A stretch of DNA of 21,641 nt from positions 1 through 21,641 of the forward strand of contig DATFDL010000768.1 of NCBI GenBank assembly GCA_035252155.1, written 5' to 3'. Of the stretch, positions 7,684-15,308 are shown one piece after another (position 1 is the first letter of the stretch; every line of letters begins with the position of its first letter). Below the pieces are notes generated by a model. That model saw only the letters and a program-made list of their open reading frames with translations, did no database searches and was not told the DNA's origin. The stretch is from JAICLL01 sp035252155 (GTDB lineage Bacteria > Planctomycetota > Planctomycetia > Pirellulales > JAICIG01). Both the position numbers and the translations under genes were made by a program.

Positions 7684-10600
7684 ATGCTGACATCGATTCT
7701 CCACCGGACGTTCGCGATCTGGCCGGCCCTGTTGCTGCTTGTCTCCTCGGCGTCGGCGGCGGAGCCGCGAATCAATGTGCTGTTTCTGGGCGACCAGGGC
7801 CACCATCGGCCGGCCGACAGGTTTCGGCAAATCGTGCCGGTGCTCGCTCGACGCGGCATCGACGTGGTCTATACCGAGAACCTCCACGACCTGAACGCCC
7901 AGAACCTGGCGTCCTACGATGCCCTGCTGCTCTACGCCAACATCGACCGCATCGAGCCAACCGAAGAAAAGGCGCTGCTCGATTATGTCGCCGCCGGGCA
8001 CGGCTTCGTGCCGCTGCACTGCGCGTCGTATTGCTTCCGCAATTCGAAGCCGATCGTCGAGCTGATGGGCGCCCAGTTCTTGCGGCACGGGACGGGCGTC
8101 TTCCGCGATACGATCGCCCGGCCCGATCATCCGCTGATGCGCGATTTCGGCGGCTTTGAAAGCTGGGACGAAACCTATGTGCATCATTTGCACAACGAGC
8201 GCGACCGCACGGTGCTGGCCTATCGTGTCGATGATGAAGGCCGCGAGCCGTGGACCTGGGTCCGCACGCACGGCAAAGGGCGAGTCTTTTACACCGCCTG
8301 GGGACACGACGAACGCACCTGGGGCGCACCGGGCTTTCAAAATCTGCTCGTGCGTGGCATTCGCTGGGCGGTGGGCCGCGATCCCGCTGCCGCCGGACCG
8401 TATCCGCCGCTGGCGGCCATCGTGCCCGAAACTACGCCGAAGCGCGACGATGTGCTGCCGTTTGAATACGTCGAGGCCAAGGTGCCGTATTATCCAGCGG
8501 GCAAGCAGTGGGGTACGCAAGCCGAGCCGTTCACCACGATGCAAAAGCCGCTACCGCCCGACGAGTCGATCAAGCACCTGGTCACGCCGGTCGGCTTTGA
8601 AGTGCGACTCTTTGCCGCCGAACCTGACATCGTCAAGCCGATCACCATGAACTGGGACGAGCGCGGCCGGCTCTGGATCGCCGAGACGTATGATTATCCC
8701 AACGAATTGCAGCCGCCGGGCAAGGGACGCGACCGCATCAAAATCTGCGAAGACACCGATGGCGACGGCCGGGCCGACCGCTTTACCGTTTTTGCCGACA
8801 AGCTGAGCATTCCCACCAGCCTCGCGTTCGCCCGCGGCGGCGTGATCGTGCACCAGGCGCCCGACACGCTCTTTCTCAAGGACACCGACGGCGACGACGT
8901 GGCCGATGAGCGCACCGTGCTCTTCAGCGGCTGGGGCACGGGCGACACGCACGCCGGACCCAGCAACCTGCGGCACGGGCTCGACAATTGGATCTGGGGC
9001 ATGGTCGGCTACAGCGGCTTTAATGGCGAGGTGGGCGGCGAGCGGCATCGTTTCGGGCAAGGCTTTTATCGGTTCAAGCCCGACGGCTCAAAACTCGAAT
9101 TCCTGCGCTCGACCGACAACAACACCTGGGGCTTTGGACTGAGCGAAGAGGGCATCATCTTTGGCTCGACGGCTAATCGCAACCCCAGCGTTTATCTGCC
9201 GATCGCCAACCGCTATTACGAGGCGGTCCGAGGATGGTCGGCTGGCCGGCTGGGCGGCATCGCCGATACATATCTCTTTCATGCCATCACCGACAAGGTG
9301 CGGCAGGTCGATCAGCATGGCGGCTATACGGCCGCGGCCGGCCACGCGCTCTATACCGCCCGGTCGTATCCCAAAAGCTATTGGAACCGCACGGCCTTTG
9401 TGACCGACGGCACCGGGCACCTGGTCGGCACGTTCGCGCTGATGGCCGACGGCGGCGACTTTCATTCGAAAAATGCCTACAATCTGCTGGCCAGCGACGA
9501 CGAGTGGACCGCGCCGATCATGGCCGAGGTCGGTCCCGACGGGCATGTCTGGGTGATCGACTGGTACAACTATATCGTGCAGCACAACCCCACGCCCGCC
9601 GGCTTCGAGACCGGCAAGGGCGGGGCCTACGTCACCGACCTGCGCGACAAGCGGCACGGACGCATCTACCGCGTAGTCTACAAATCTGCTCCGCCACACG
9701 AGCCGCTCTCGTTGGCCGACCCGGCGTCGCCACCGTTGGTCGAGATGTTGCGGCACGAAAACATGTTCTGGCGGCTGCACGCCCAGCGGCTGCTGGTCGA
9801 GCGCGGCGATCGCGACGTCGTGCCGCTGCTGATCGAGTTGGTCCAAAATCCGGATGTCGATGAGCTAGGCCTGAATACCGCGGCGATTCATGCCCTTTGG
9901 ACGCTGCACGGCTTAGGCGCGCTCGAAGAAACCGGCTCGGCGGCGGTGGCCGCCGCGTTCGGCGCTCTCAAACACCCGTCGCCGGGCGTGCGCCGCAACG
10001 CGGTCGCAGTCTTGCCGCCCTCCAGCGAATCGGTCGCCGCCATTCTCGGGGCCTCGCTCTTGACCGACGACGACGCCCAGGTGCGCCTGGCCGCGCTGTT
10101 GGCTTTGGCTGAGATGCCCGCCAACGACGAGGCCGGCAAAGCCATCGCGGCGATGCTCTCACAGCCGCAAAACATGTTCGATGCCTGGCTGCCCGACGCG
10201 ACGACCGCCGCCGCTGCAGCCCATCATCATGGTTTTCTGACGACCGTTCTTTCTCTTCCCGCTGGTGGCTGGGGCAGAGCCTTGGCGATGCCCCGGCGAA
10301 CGCCCGCTGAGCCTTCGCGAGAGAGCCGGGGTGATCGCCCACTCTCTCGGCCTCAGGGAGAGGGCCGGGGTGAGGGAACATTTTCCGCGGTTCCGCGCAA
10401 TCTCTCGACCATCTCGACCGTCGCCGAGCATTACGCTCGTATCGGGCAGGCCGATTCACTCGACGCGCTCGTCTCATCCCTTGCCGGCGCCGATCCGCAA
10501 ATCGCCGAAACCATCATCGCCGGGCTCGCCAAAGGCTGGCCGAAAAGCCAGCCGGTCGCTCTCAGCGATCGCTCCGAAGAATCACTCCAAAAACTTTTGC

Positions 10601-12159
10601 CGCGGTTGTCGTCGGGCGGGCAGGGGCAGCTTGTCAAGCTCGCCGCGGCTTGGGGCAGCCAGGGCTTGGCGGAATACGCCGACAAAATTGCCGAATCGCT
10701 GCTTGAAACCATCGGCGACGAGCAACAGGCCGACGAGCCTCGCCTGGCCGCCGCTCGGCAACTAGTCGATTTCCGTGGCAGCCAGCCCGAGATTGTCGAT
10801 GAACTTTCGGAAGTAATTGTCTCTCCGCGGACCTCGCCGGAATTGGCGGCGGGGCTGATCGACGCCTTGGCGGCCAGCGAGGCGGCCGAAGTCGGCCCGG
10901 CGCTGATCGAAAAATTCGCCGTGCTCACGCCGGCGGCCAAGTCGGCCGCGGTCCGCGTGCTACTGGGCCGCCCCGCCCTCACCCGTGCGTTTCTCGACGG
11001 TATTGCCCAGCATAAACTGCAGCTTGCCGACCTGACGCTCGATCAAAAGCAGGCTCTGGCCAACCACCCGAATCGCCGCATCGCCGCCCGGGCCAAAGAA
11101 CTGCTGGCCGGCGACTCGGGTCTGCCCAGCCCCGATCGTCAAAAAGTACTGGAAGAGCTTCTGCCGCTGACCAAGCAGACCGGCGACGCCGCGTTCGGCA
11201 AAGAAGTCTTCAAAAAGCAATGTGCCAAATGCCATACGCACAGCGGCGAGGGCGCCAAGGTCGGTCCCGATCTGACCGGCATGGCCGTGCACCCCAAGGC
11301 CGAGCTACTCACGCACATTCTCGACCCCAGCCGCAATGTAGAGGGTAATTATCGCGTCTACACCGTGGTCACCGACGACGGCCGCGTGCTCAACGGGCTG
11401 CTAGCCGCCGAGACCAAAACTTCGATCGAGCTGATCGACGCCGAGGCCAAGCGGCATGCGGTGCTTCGCGAGAACATCGACGAGCTGGCGGCCTCGACTA
11501 AATCGCTCATGCCCGAAGGTTTTGAGAAGCAGGTTCCGCCTGAAGATATTGTGAATCTGCTGGAGTTTTTGACGCAGCGCGGCAAGTATCTGCCGCTCGA
11601 CCTGCACAAGGCGGCGACGATTGTCAGCACGCGGGGCATGTTTTACAGCGAAGAGGCGGGGGCCGAGCGGCTGATTTTCTCCGATTGGTCGCCCAAAACC
11701 TTCGAGGGCGTGCCCTTTACGCTCATCGACCCGCGCGGCGACCGCGTGCCCAACGCCATCATGCTTTACGGCCCCACAGGCAAATTCCCGCCCACGATGC
11801 CCAAATCAGTCGAGCTGACCTGCAACGCGCCGGCCAAGGCGATTCATTTTCTCAGCGGCGTCAGCGGCTGGGGCGCGCAGGGCGAGCTGCAAGACGGCTC
11901 GGTCTCGATGATCGTGCGATTGCACTATGCCGGCGGCCAGACCGAAGACCATCCCTTGCGCAACGGCGAGTATTTTGCCGACTACATCGGGCGCTTTGAC
12001 GTGCCCAAATCGAAGCTCGCTTTCATGCTGCGCAGTCAGCAACTGCGCTACTTTGCGATCGAGCCCGAGCGGTCCGAGCCGATCGCCCGCATCGAGCTCG
12101 TCAAAGGCCCCGACCGCACCGCGCCGGTCGTGATGGCGGTGACGGTGGAGGGAAGGTGA
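7684..12159 (+). CDS. Secreted ThuA / PVC-type dehydrogenase / HEAT / cytochrome c fusion protein
   Basis: This 1491-residue protein begins with a signal peptide (residues 1-26, SASA-AEP). Its domains in order are: a ThuA-like glutamine-amidotransferase-fold domain (about 30-235; NVLFLGDQGHHRP, GHGFVPLHCASY, VFYTAWGHDERTW); a PVC-type membrane-bound dehydrogenase beta-propeller (about 295-672; GRLWIAETYDYPNE, CEDTDGDGRADRFTVFADKLS, VWVIDWYNYIVQHNP); HEAT-like helical repeats (about 690-1150); a planctomycete-type haem domain with CAKCH at 1180-1184 and GPDLTGM as probable distal-Met region; and a C-terminal beta-rich domain (about 1310-1491). Such proteins are predicted periplasmic or surface oxidoreductases, possibly for sugars or polyol substrates. 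Substrate and electron acceptor cannot be read from sequence. Residues about 858-901 are encoded by an inserted DNA repeat. No strong Shine-Dalgarno precedes the ATG. The gene stands alone on its strand between repeat-filled spacers. Confidence 0.92.
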   Translation: MLTSILHRTFAIWPALLLLVSSASAAEPRINVLFLGDQGHHRPADRFRQIVPVLARRGIDVVYTENLHDLNAQNLASYDALLLYANIDRIEPTEEKALLDYVAAGHGFVPLHCASYCFRNSKPIVELMGAQFLRHGTGVFRDTIARPDHPLMRDFGGFESWDETYVHHLHNERDRTVLAYRVDDEGREPWTWVRTHGKGRVFYTAWGHDERTWGAPGFQNLLVRGIRWAVGRDPAAAGPYPPLAAIVPETTPKRDDVLPFEYVEAKVPYYPAGKQWGTQAEPFTTMQKPLPPDESIKHLVTPVGFEVRLFAAEPDIVKPITMNWDERGRLWIAETYDYPNELQPPGKGRDRIKICEDTDGDGRADRFTVFADKLSIPTSLAFARGGVIVHQAPDTLFLKDTDGDDVADERTVLFSGWGTGDTHAGPSNLRHGLDNWIWGMVGYSGFNGEVGGERHRFGQGFYRFKPDGSKLEFLRSTDNNTWGFGLSEEGIIFGSTANRNPSVYLPIANRYYEAVRGWSAGRLGGIADTYLFHAITDKVRQVDQHGGYTAAAGHALYTARSYPKSYWNRTAFVTDGTGHLVGTFALMADGGDFHSKNAYNLLASDDEWTAPIMAEVGPDGHVWVIDWYNYIVQHNPTPAGFETGKGGAYVTDLRDKRHGRIYRVVYKSAPPHEPLSLADPASPPLVEMLRHENMFWRLHAQRLLVERGDRDVVPLLIELVQNPDVDELGLNTAAIHALWTLHGLGALEETGSAAVAAAFGALKHPSPGVRRNAVAVLPPSSESVAAILGASLLTDDDAQVRLAALLALAEMPANDEAGKAIAAMLSQPQNMFDAWLPDATTAAAAAHHHGFLTTVLSLPAGGWGRALAMPRRTPAEPSRESRGDRPLSRPQGEGRGEGTFSAVPRNLSTISTVAEHYARIGQADSLDALVSSLAGADPQIAETIIAGLAKGWPKSQPVALSDRSEESLQKLLPRLSSGGQGQLVKLAAAWGSQGLAEYADKIAESLLETIGDEQQADEPRLAAARQLVDFRGSQPEIVDELSEVIVSPRTSPELAAGLIDALAASEAAEVGPALIEKFAVLTPAAKSAAVRVLLGRPALTRAFLDGIAQHKLQLADLTLDQKQALANHPNRRIAARAKELLAGDSGLPSPDRQKVLEELLPLTKQTGDAAFGKEVFKKQCAKCHTHSGEGAKVGPDLTGMAVHPKAELLTHILDPSRNVEGNYRVYTVVTDDGRVLNGLLAAETKTSIELIDAEAKRHAVLRENIDELAASTKSLMPEGFEKQVPPEDIVNLLEFLTQRGKYLPLDLHKAATIVSTRGMFYSEEAGAERLIFSDWSPKTFEGVPFTLIDPRGDRVPNAIMLYGPTGKFPPTMPKSVELTCNAPAKAIHFLSGVSGWGAQGELQDGSVSMIVRLHYAGGQTEDHPLRNGEYFADYIGRFDVPKSKLAFMLRSQQLRYFAIEPERSEPIARIELVKGPDRTAPVVMAVTVEGR
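10261..10384. repeat. Dispersed palindromic repeat embedded in frame in the dehydrogenase gene
   Basis: The first 38 bases (10261-10298) match the reverse complement of 12735-12772 at 34 of 38 positions, and a 25-base core recurs at 20061-20085. Next comes a pair of direct repeats sharing AGCCGGGGTGA / GGCCGGGGTGA, with CTCTC/GGAGAG palindromes between them. The encoded peptide (rich in Arg, Gly, Ser and Pro) does not look like the surrounding HEAT-type helices, and the reading frame is kept throughout. Confidence 0.75.
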
Positions 12160-12176
12160 GTTCGGAATGAACAGTG

Positions 12177-12695
12177 ATGACCCGTCTTTGGACATTCCAA
12201 AACAAGGCTGTTCTCTCGCTGATGAGTGCGAATGGACGGCACGTCCCCTCGTGGGAGTTTGCGCCGGAGAATTTCCGCCCCGCCTATCACTGGATGACCG
12301 AGCGGCTGGCTGAACTCGCAAGTGCAGCGATTGATGCCCCGCCAGTGTGGTGTTGGCATTCGTGCCGGAGCATGGGCATGGCACCGACAGTTGAGACGGC
12401 TCGGCTCCTCCTCAGCGACGATGACATTGAGCGCGGCATGATCGTCATCGAATTGGAGGTCCCGCCGGCGTCCATGCTGATCTCGTCATATCGCGATTGG
12501 AACGAATTCCTCGATCAAACAATCGAGCACCGATCGGCACCTACTGAGCGTAAATGGCACTCAATGTTCAATGTCCCGCCGATGAAGTATCGTGGCGATG
12601 ACATTCAGGCGGTTACTCCACATATTGATCGCGAATGGGTCGTAGCGTGGTGGCCCCTCATTGTAACAGGACGCGACAGTTGTGAGGCAATTTGA
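12177..12695 (+). CDS. DUF3841 family protein
   Basis: This 172-residue protein matches the DUF3841 pattern. It opens with TRLWTFQNKAVL, has AYHWMTERLAE (about residues 37-47) and PPVWCWHS (about 55-62), and carries an acidic helix-strand segment LLSDDDIERGMIVIELEVP. It ends with DIQAVTPHIDREWVVAWWPL, as usual for the family. The biochemical role of DUF3841 proteins is not established. GTG at 12174 precedes the ATG in frame, but ATG at 12177 gives the normal start. No good ribosome site is visible. It begins 17 bases after the dehydrogenase stop, on the same strand, and may be read through from it. The protein is probably cytoplasmic since there is no signal or membrane segment. Confidence 0.75.
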   Translation: MTRLWTFQNKAVLSLMSANGRHVPSWEFAPENFRPAYHWMTERLAELASAAIDAPPVWCWHSCRSMGMAPTVETARLLLSDDDIERGMIVIELEVPPASMLISSYRDWNEFLDQTIEHRSAPTERKWHSMFNVPPMKYRGDDIQAVTPHIDREWVVAWWPLIVTGRDSCEAI

Positions 12696-12734
12696 TCGCG
12701 ATGGCAATCAGCGGTTGGCCCGTTTTTTCGGGCA

Positions 12735-12772
12735 CGCCGGGGCATCGCTGAGGCTCTGTCCCAGCCACCGGC
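12735..12772 (-). repeat. Dispersed repeat, inverted copy of the one inside the dehydrogenase gene
   Basis: Reverse-complemented, this 38-base segment differs from 10261-10298 at only four positions. It contains the GGGACA...TGCCCC pairing that makes a stem with a loop of about 12 bases. It is located in the spacer after the DUF3841 gene. Confidence 0.75.
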
Positions 12773-12802
12773 CGCGGAGCGAATCATCACTCTCTAGGTC
12801 AT

Positions 12803-12843
12803 CCACGTTGAAGGGTGACGGCCTGGAAGGCCATCCTACGTGG
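12803..12843. repeat. Nested palindrome upstream of moaC
   Basis: An outer CCACGT (12803-12808) / ACGTGG (12838-12843) encloses an inner GGCCT (12820-12824) / AGGCC (12828-12832). The arrangement and the CCTACGT word are similar to the palindromic units at 7428-7484. The rest of the spacer 12696-12949 holds the repeat copy at 12735-12772 and no gene. Confidence 0.55.
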
Positions 12844-12949
12844 CGAATTCGCGCTGCGGTTAATGTTTCGTGCGGCTTGCGGTCAATTCATGGCGGGCGG
12901 CATGCACCCCCTCGACGACGGCCCGTGCCCGCCTAGAATAAGGCCACAG

Positions 12950-13444
12950 ATGTCCGGTACTTTCAGCCATTTTGACGAGCATGGCGCCAGCCGCATGGTG
13001 GATGTTGGCGGCAAGGAAACGACCACACGAGCCGCGCGGGCCAGCGGCCGAGTGCGCATGGCCGCCGCCACGCTGGCCAAGATTCGCAACCGCGAGCTGG
13101 CCAAGGGCGACGTGCTGGAGGTCGCCCGGCTGGCCGGCATCATGGCCGCCAAGCAAACGCCACAGCTTATTCCGCTCTGTCACGCGCTGCCGCTGGAGGC
13201 TGTGGCCGTCGCCTTCTCGTTTCCGGACGACTCGACCGTGGCGATCGAAGCCACCGTGCGCGTGACCGCCCGAACGGGAGTCGAGATGGAAGCCCTTGCC
13301 GCCGTGAGCGTCGCCGCCCTGACCATCTACGATATGTGCAAGTCGATCGATCGGGCGATGGTCATCGAGGGCATCAGGCTCGAAGAAAAGTCGGGCGGAC
13401 GCAGCGGCCACTATCTCCGGGAAACTCAACAGGACGCAACATGA
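12950..13444 (+). CDS. moaC: MoaC, cyclic pyranopterin monophosphate synthase
   Basis: MoaC acts with MoaA in the first step of molybdenum cofactor synthesis, converting the cyclic 8,9-dihydro-GTP intermediate to cyclic pyranopterin monophosphate in the cytoplasm. The 164-residue product has normal length and all key residues: K52, the LCHALPL motif with H78, E112 and E114 in TGVEMEAL, and D128/K131 in YDMCKSID. The ATG at 12950 (MSGTFSHFDEHG) is chosen because it gives the family N-terminus. The frame is open further upstream, but that part runs through repeat DNA and has no resemblance. The TGA overlaps the ATG of the next gene as ATGA, so moaC and the prenyl synthase are probably co-translated. 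No other molybdopterin genes are in the window. Confidence 0.96.
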   Translation: MSGTFSHFDEHGASRMVDVGGKETTTRAARASGRVRMAAATLAKIRNRELAKGDVLEVARLAGIMAAKQTPQLIPLCHALPLEAVAVAFSFPDDSTVAIEATVRVTARTGVEMEALAAVSVAALTIYDMCKSIDRAMVIEGIRLEEKSGGRSGHYLRETQQDAT

Positions 13445-14445
13445 GCCAGGTCGTTCAATCCGTCGCGCCGGTGCCTCAGCGGCTGGGCGCGCTCTACGAG
13501 CCGGTCCGCGGCGAACTGGCGCAAGTCGAAGAGATCTTGCGGCAAGAGTTGCGCAGCGAGTTTCCGGCCATCGACGAGCTTGTCAAGCACGGCTTTCGGC
13601 TGGGCGGCAAACGGCTGCGGCCGGCGCTACTGCTGCTGTCGGCCAAGGCGGCCGGCGGTGTGACGCGCGAACACCTGGTGCTGGCGGCCGTGGTCGAGAT
13701 GATTCACACGGCCACGCTGGTGCACGACGACGTGCTCGATGGCGCCGTGGTGCGGCGGCACCTGGAGACCGTCAACGCCCGTTGGAACAACCAATCGAGC
13801 GTTCTCTTGGGCGATTTTTTGTTCACGCATTCGTTTTATCTGGCGGCCACCGTCGGCAGCACGTTCGCCTGTCAGACCATCGGCCGGGCCACGAACGTCG
13901 TCTGCGAGGGCGAGCTGCGGCAGGTGGCCAACCGCGGCAACCTGGCGCTGACCGAGGCCGAATACCTGAGCATGATCGAAGCCAAGACGGCCGAGCTTTG
14001 CGCCTGCTGCTGCCGGTTGGGGGCGCACTACGCAAAGGCCAACGCCGCGACGGTCGACGCCCTGGAACGCTATGGCCGATACCTGGGCGTCGCGTTTCAG
14101 ATCGTCGATGACCTGCTCGACCTGGTGGGCGACGAGCACGTGGCCGGCAAATCGCTTGGCACCGATCTGGAGCAGCAGAAGCTGACCTTGCCGCTGATTC
14201 GGCTATTGAGCCAATTGAACGAGACCGACCGCCGCCGCGTGCGCGGCATTCTCACGCGGCCGGGAGATCGCGGCTACGATGCCCTGCGGCCGTGGCTCGA
14301 GGCCAGCGACGCCTTGACTTACGCGCGCAGTGCCGCGCGCGATTACGCCAAGCGGGCGGCGGCGCAGTTACGGTTGCTGCCGGCTGGACCGGAACGCTCG
14401 GTATTGCGCCGGTTGGCCCGGTTCGTGGTCGAGCGACGGCAATAG
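13441..14445 (+). CDS. Polyprenyl diphosphate synthase (trans-type, IspB/HepT-like)
   Basis: This enzyme elongates farnesyl- or geranyl-type diphosphates with isopentenyl diphosphate to the long side chain used for menaquinone or ubiquinone. The 334-residue protein has both Asp-rich motifs, DDVLD at 96-100 and DDLLD at 223-227. It also has GGKRLRP (55-61) and GKSLGTDLEQQKLTLPL, where the usual Gly of the E-x-G-K-x-T-L-P motif is Gln. The residues preceding the first motif (IHTATLVHDD) are small, which suits a long product, but chain length cannot be fixed by eye. The ATG at 13441 overlaps the moaC stop, and the encoded start MSQVVQ agrees with family length. A longer frame from 13336 lies within moaC and is not needed. 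Downstream is a convergent spacer with inverted repeats. Confidence 0.93.
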   Translation: MSQVVQSVAPVPQRLGALYEPVRGELAQVEEILRQELRSEFPAIDELVKHGFRLGGKRLRPALLLLSAKAAGGVTREHLVLAAVVEMIHTATLVHDDVLDGAVVRRHLETVNARWNNQSSVLLGDFLFTHSFYLAATVGSTFACQTIGRATNVVCEGELRQVANRGNLALTEAEYLSMIEAKTAELCACCCRLGAHYAKANAATVDALERYGRYLGVAFQIVDDLLDLVGDEHVAGKSLGTDLEQQKLTLPLIRLLSQLNETDRRRVRGILTRPGDRGYDALRPWLEASDALTYARSAARDYAKRAAAQLRLLPAGPERSVLRRLARFVVERRQ

Positions 14446-14446
14446 A

Positions 14447-14674
14447 GGGTTCAGGGTTCAGGGTTCAGGGTTCAGCATTTTTATGAACGCGGATGAGCGC
14501 GCGCCGTGCTGAATGGAATGTGAGCGGAAAGCGATTCGGGGTTCACATTTTTGCGCAGGGATGGTTCGTTGGCTCGAAACTGCGGGAGGACTTCTTCCTG
14601 TGCGGCCGGCGCTGACCCGAACGACCCGGAAGGGGGAATGCTGAACCCTGAACCCTCAGGCGAACCCTGAACCC
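14447..14674. repeat. Spacer bracketed by GGGTTCA tandem repeats in inverted orientation
   Basis: Four tandem GGGTTCA units fill 14447-14474. TGAACCC units occupy 14642-14655 and 14668-14674 with a degenerate one between. The arms form a perfect 20-bp inverted repeat (14460-14479 with 14637-14656), separated by about 157 bases that hold no gene. It lies between the convergent prenyl-synthase and nrdR genes and could fold to end transcripts from both sides. Confidence 0.7.
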
Positions 14675-14676
14675 AA

Positions 14677-15144
14677 CTACCCTTTGCGCCTGCGCGTCTC
14701 CGCCAGAATCGGCTCGAGCTCTTCCACGAAGTCGCGCACGTCTTTGAACTCGCGATAGACACTGGCAAACCGCACAAAGGCCACCTGGTCGACTTTGCGC
14801 AAGAGCTTCATCACCAGCTCACCCAGGTAGTGGCTGTCGACCTCGGCGTCGAAGTTGGCGCGGACCTCGCCTTCGATTTCGGCCACGATGGCCTCGATCT
14901 GTTCATCGCTCACCGGCCGCTTCCAGCAGGCCCGTTCGAGCCCGCGCTTGATCTTCTCGCGCTCGAAAGGCACGCGGGCGTTGTCTTTTTTGATCACCTT
15001 GATCGACGGCTCTTCGACGCGCTCGTAGGTAGTGAATCGCCGCTTGCACGAAACGCATTCGCGCCGCCGGCGAATCGAGCCGTCTTGGCTCGCCCGCGAG
15101 TCGGTCACCCGGTCGTTATCGACGCGGCAATAGGGGCACTGCAT
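14677..15144 (-). CDS. nrdR: NrdR, transcriptional repressor of ribonucleotide reductase genes
   Basis: NrdR senses ATP/dATP and represses ribonucleotide reductase operons. The 155-residue product has normal length. The N-terminal zinc ribbon has cysteines at 3, 6, 30 and 33 (MQCPYC...ECVSCKRRF), followed by the RRFTTYERVE stretch. The ATP-cone domain occupies about 49-139 (VIKKDNARVPFEREKIKRGL...VDQVAFVRFASVYREF). It is the last gene of the minus-strand dnaX-ybaB-recR-rpoN-nrdR series, 164 bases after rpoN. That gap contains an inverted repeat, so it may have its own promoter. No reductase gene and no clear NrdR box were seen in the window. Confidence 0.97.
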   Translation of the reverse strand: MQCPYCRVDNDRVTDSRASQDGSIRRRRECVSCKRRFTTYERVEEPSIKVIKKDNARVPFEREKIKRGLERACWKRPVSDEQIEAIVAEIEGEVRANFDAEVDSHYLGELVMKLLRKVDQVAFVRFASVYREFKDVRDFVEELEPILAETRRRKG

Positions 15145-15166
15145 GACTCTGTCACTTCATTTTGCA

Positions 15167-15274
15167 TTTTGACTTTTGCATTTTTCATTTTGACTTTCCC
15201 GTCGCGCTCGGCAACGCGCTGCAGGGTTGAGCAGCCGCGACGAGAAGTCAAAGTGCAAAATGCAAAAGTCAAAA
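15167..15274. repeat. Inverted repeat of TTTTGAC/TTTTGCA-type words between rpoN and nrdR
   Basis: The 18-base arm TTTTGACTTTTGCATTTT (15167-15184) is perfectly complementary to 15257-15274. Imperfect pairing continues inwards for about ten more bases. Each arm is a chain of short AT-rich words repeated with variation. The arms enclose about 70 GC-rich bases. This is strikingly AT-rich against its surroundings. Confidence 0.7.
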
Positions 15275-15308
15275 CCGGGAAATCCGCCAGTGCCTCCAGC
15301 CCCCTGGG

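Noticed and set aside
7462..8544. Minus-strand open frame of 360 codons
   Set aside because: It lies opposite the signal peptide, ThuA and early dehydrogenase part of the plus-strand gene, whose motifs are unmistakable. Its translation has no domain resemblance.
12714..12733. GCCCG-T6-CGGGC hairpin as a terminator for the DUF3841 gene
   Set aside because: The T run is in the loop, not after the stem, and the following sequence is GC-rich, so it lacks the intrinsic-terminator form.
12815..12949. Longer moaC starting at 12815
   Set aside because: The extra 45 residues are encoded by palindromic repeat DNA and lack similarity to MoaC. The start at 12950 restores the family N-terminus and numbering.
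14447..14474. Tandem GGGTTCA units as a possible CRISPR array
   Set aside because: The units are seven bases, directly adjacent with no spacers, and mirrored on the other side of the gap. No cas genes are present.
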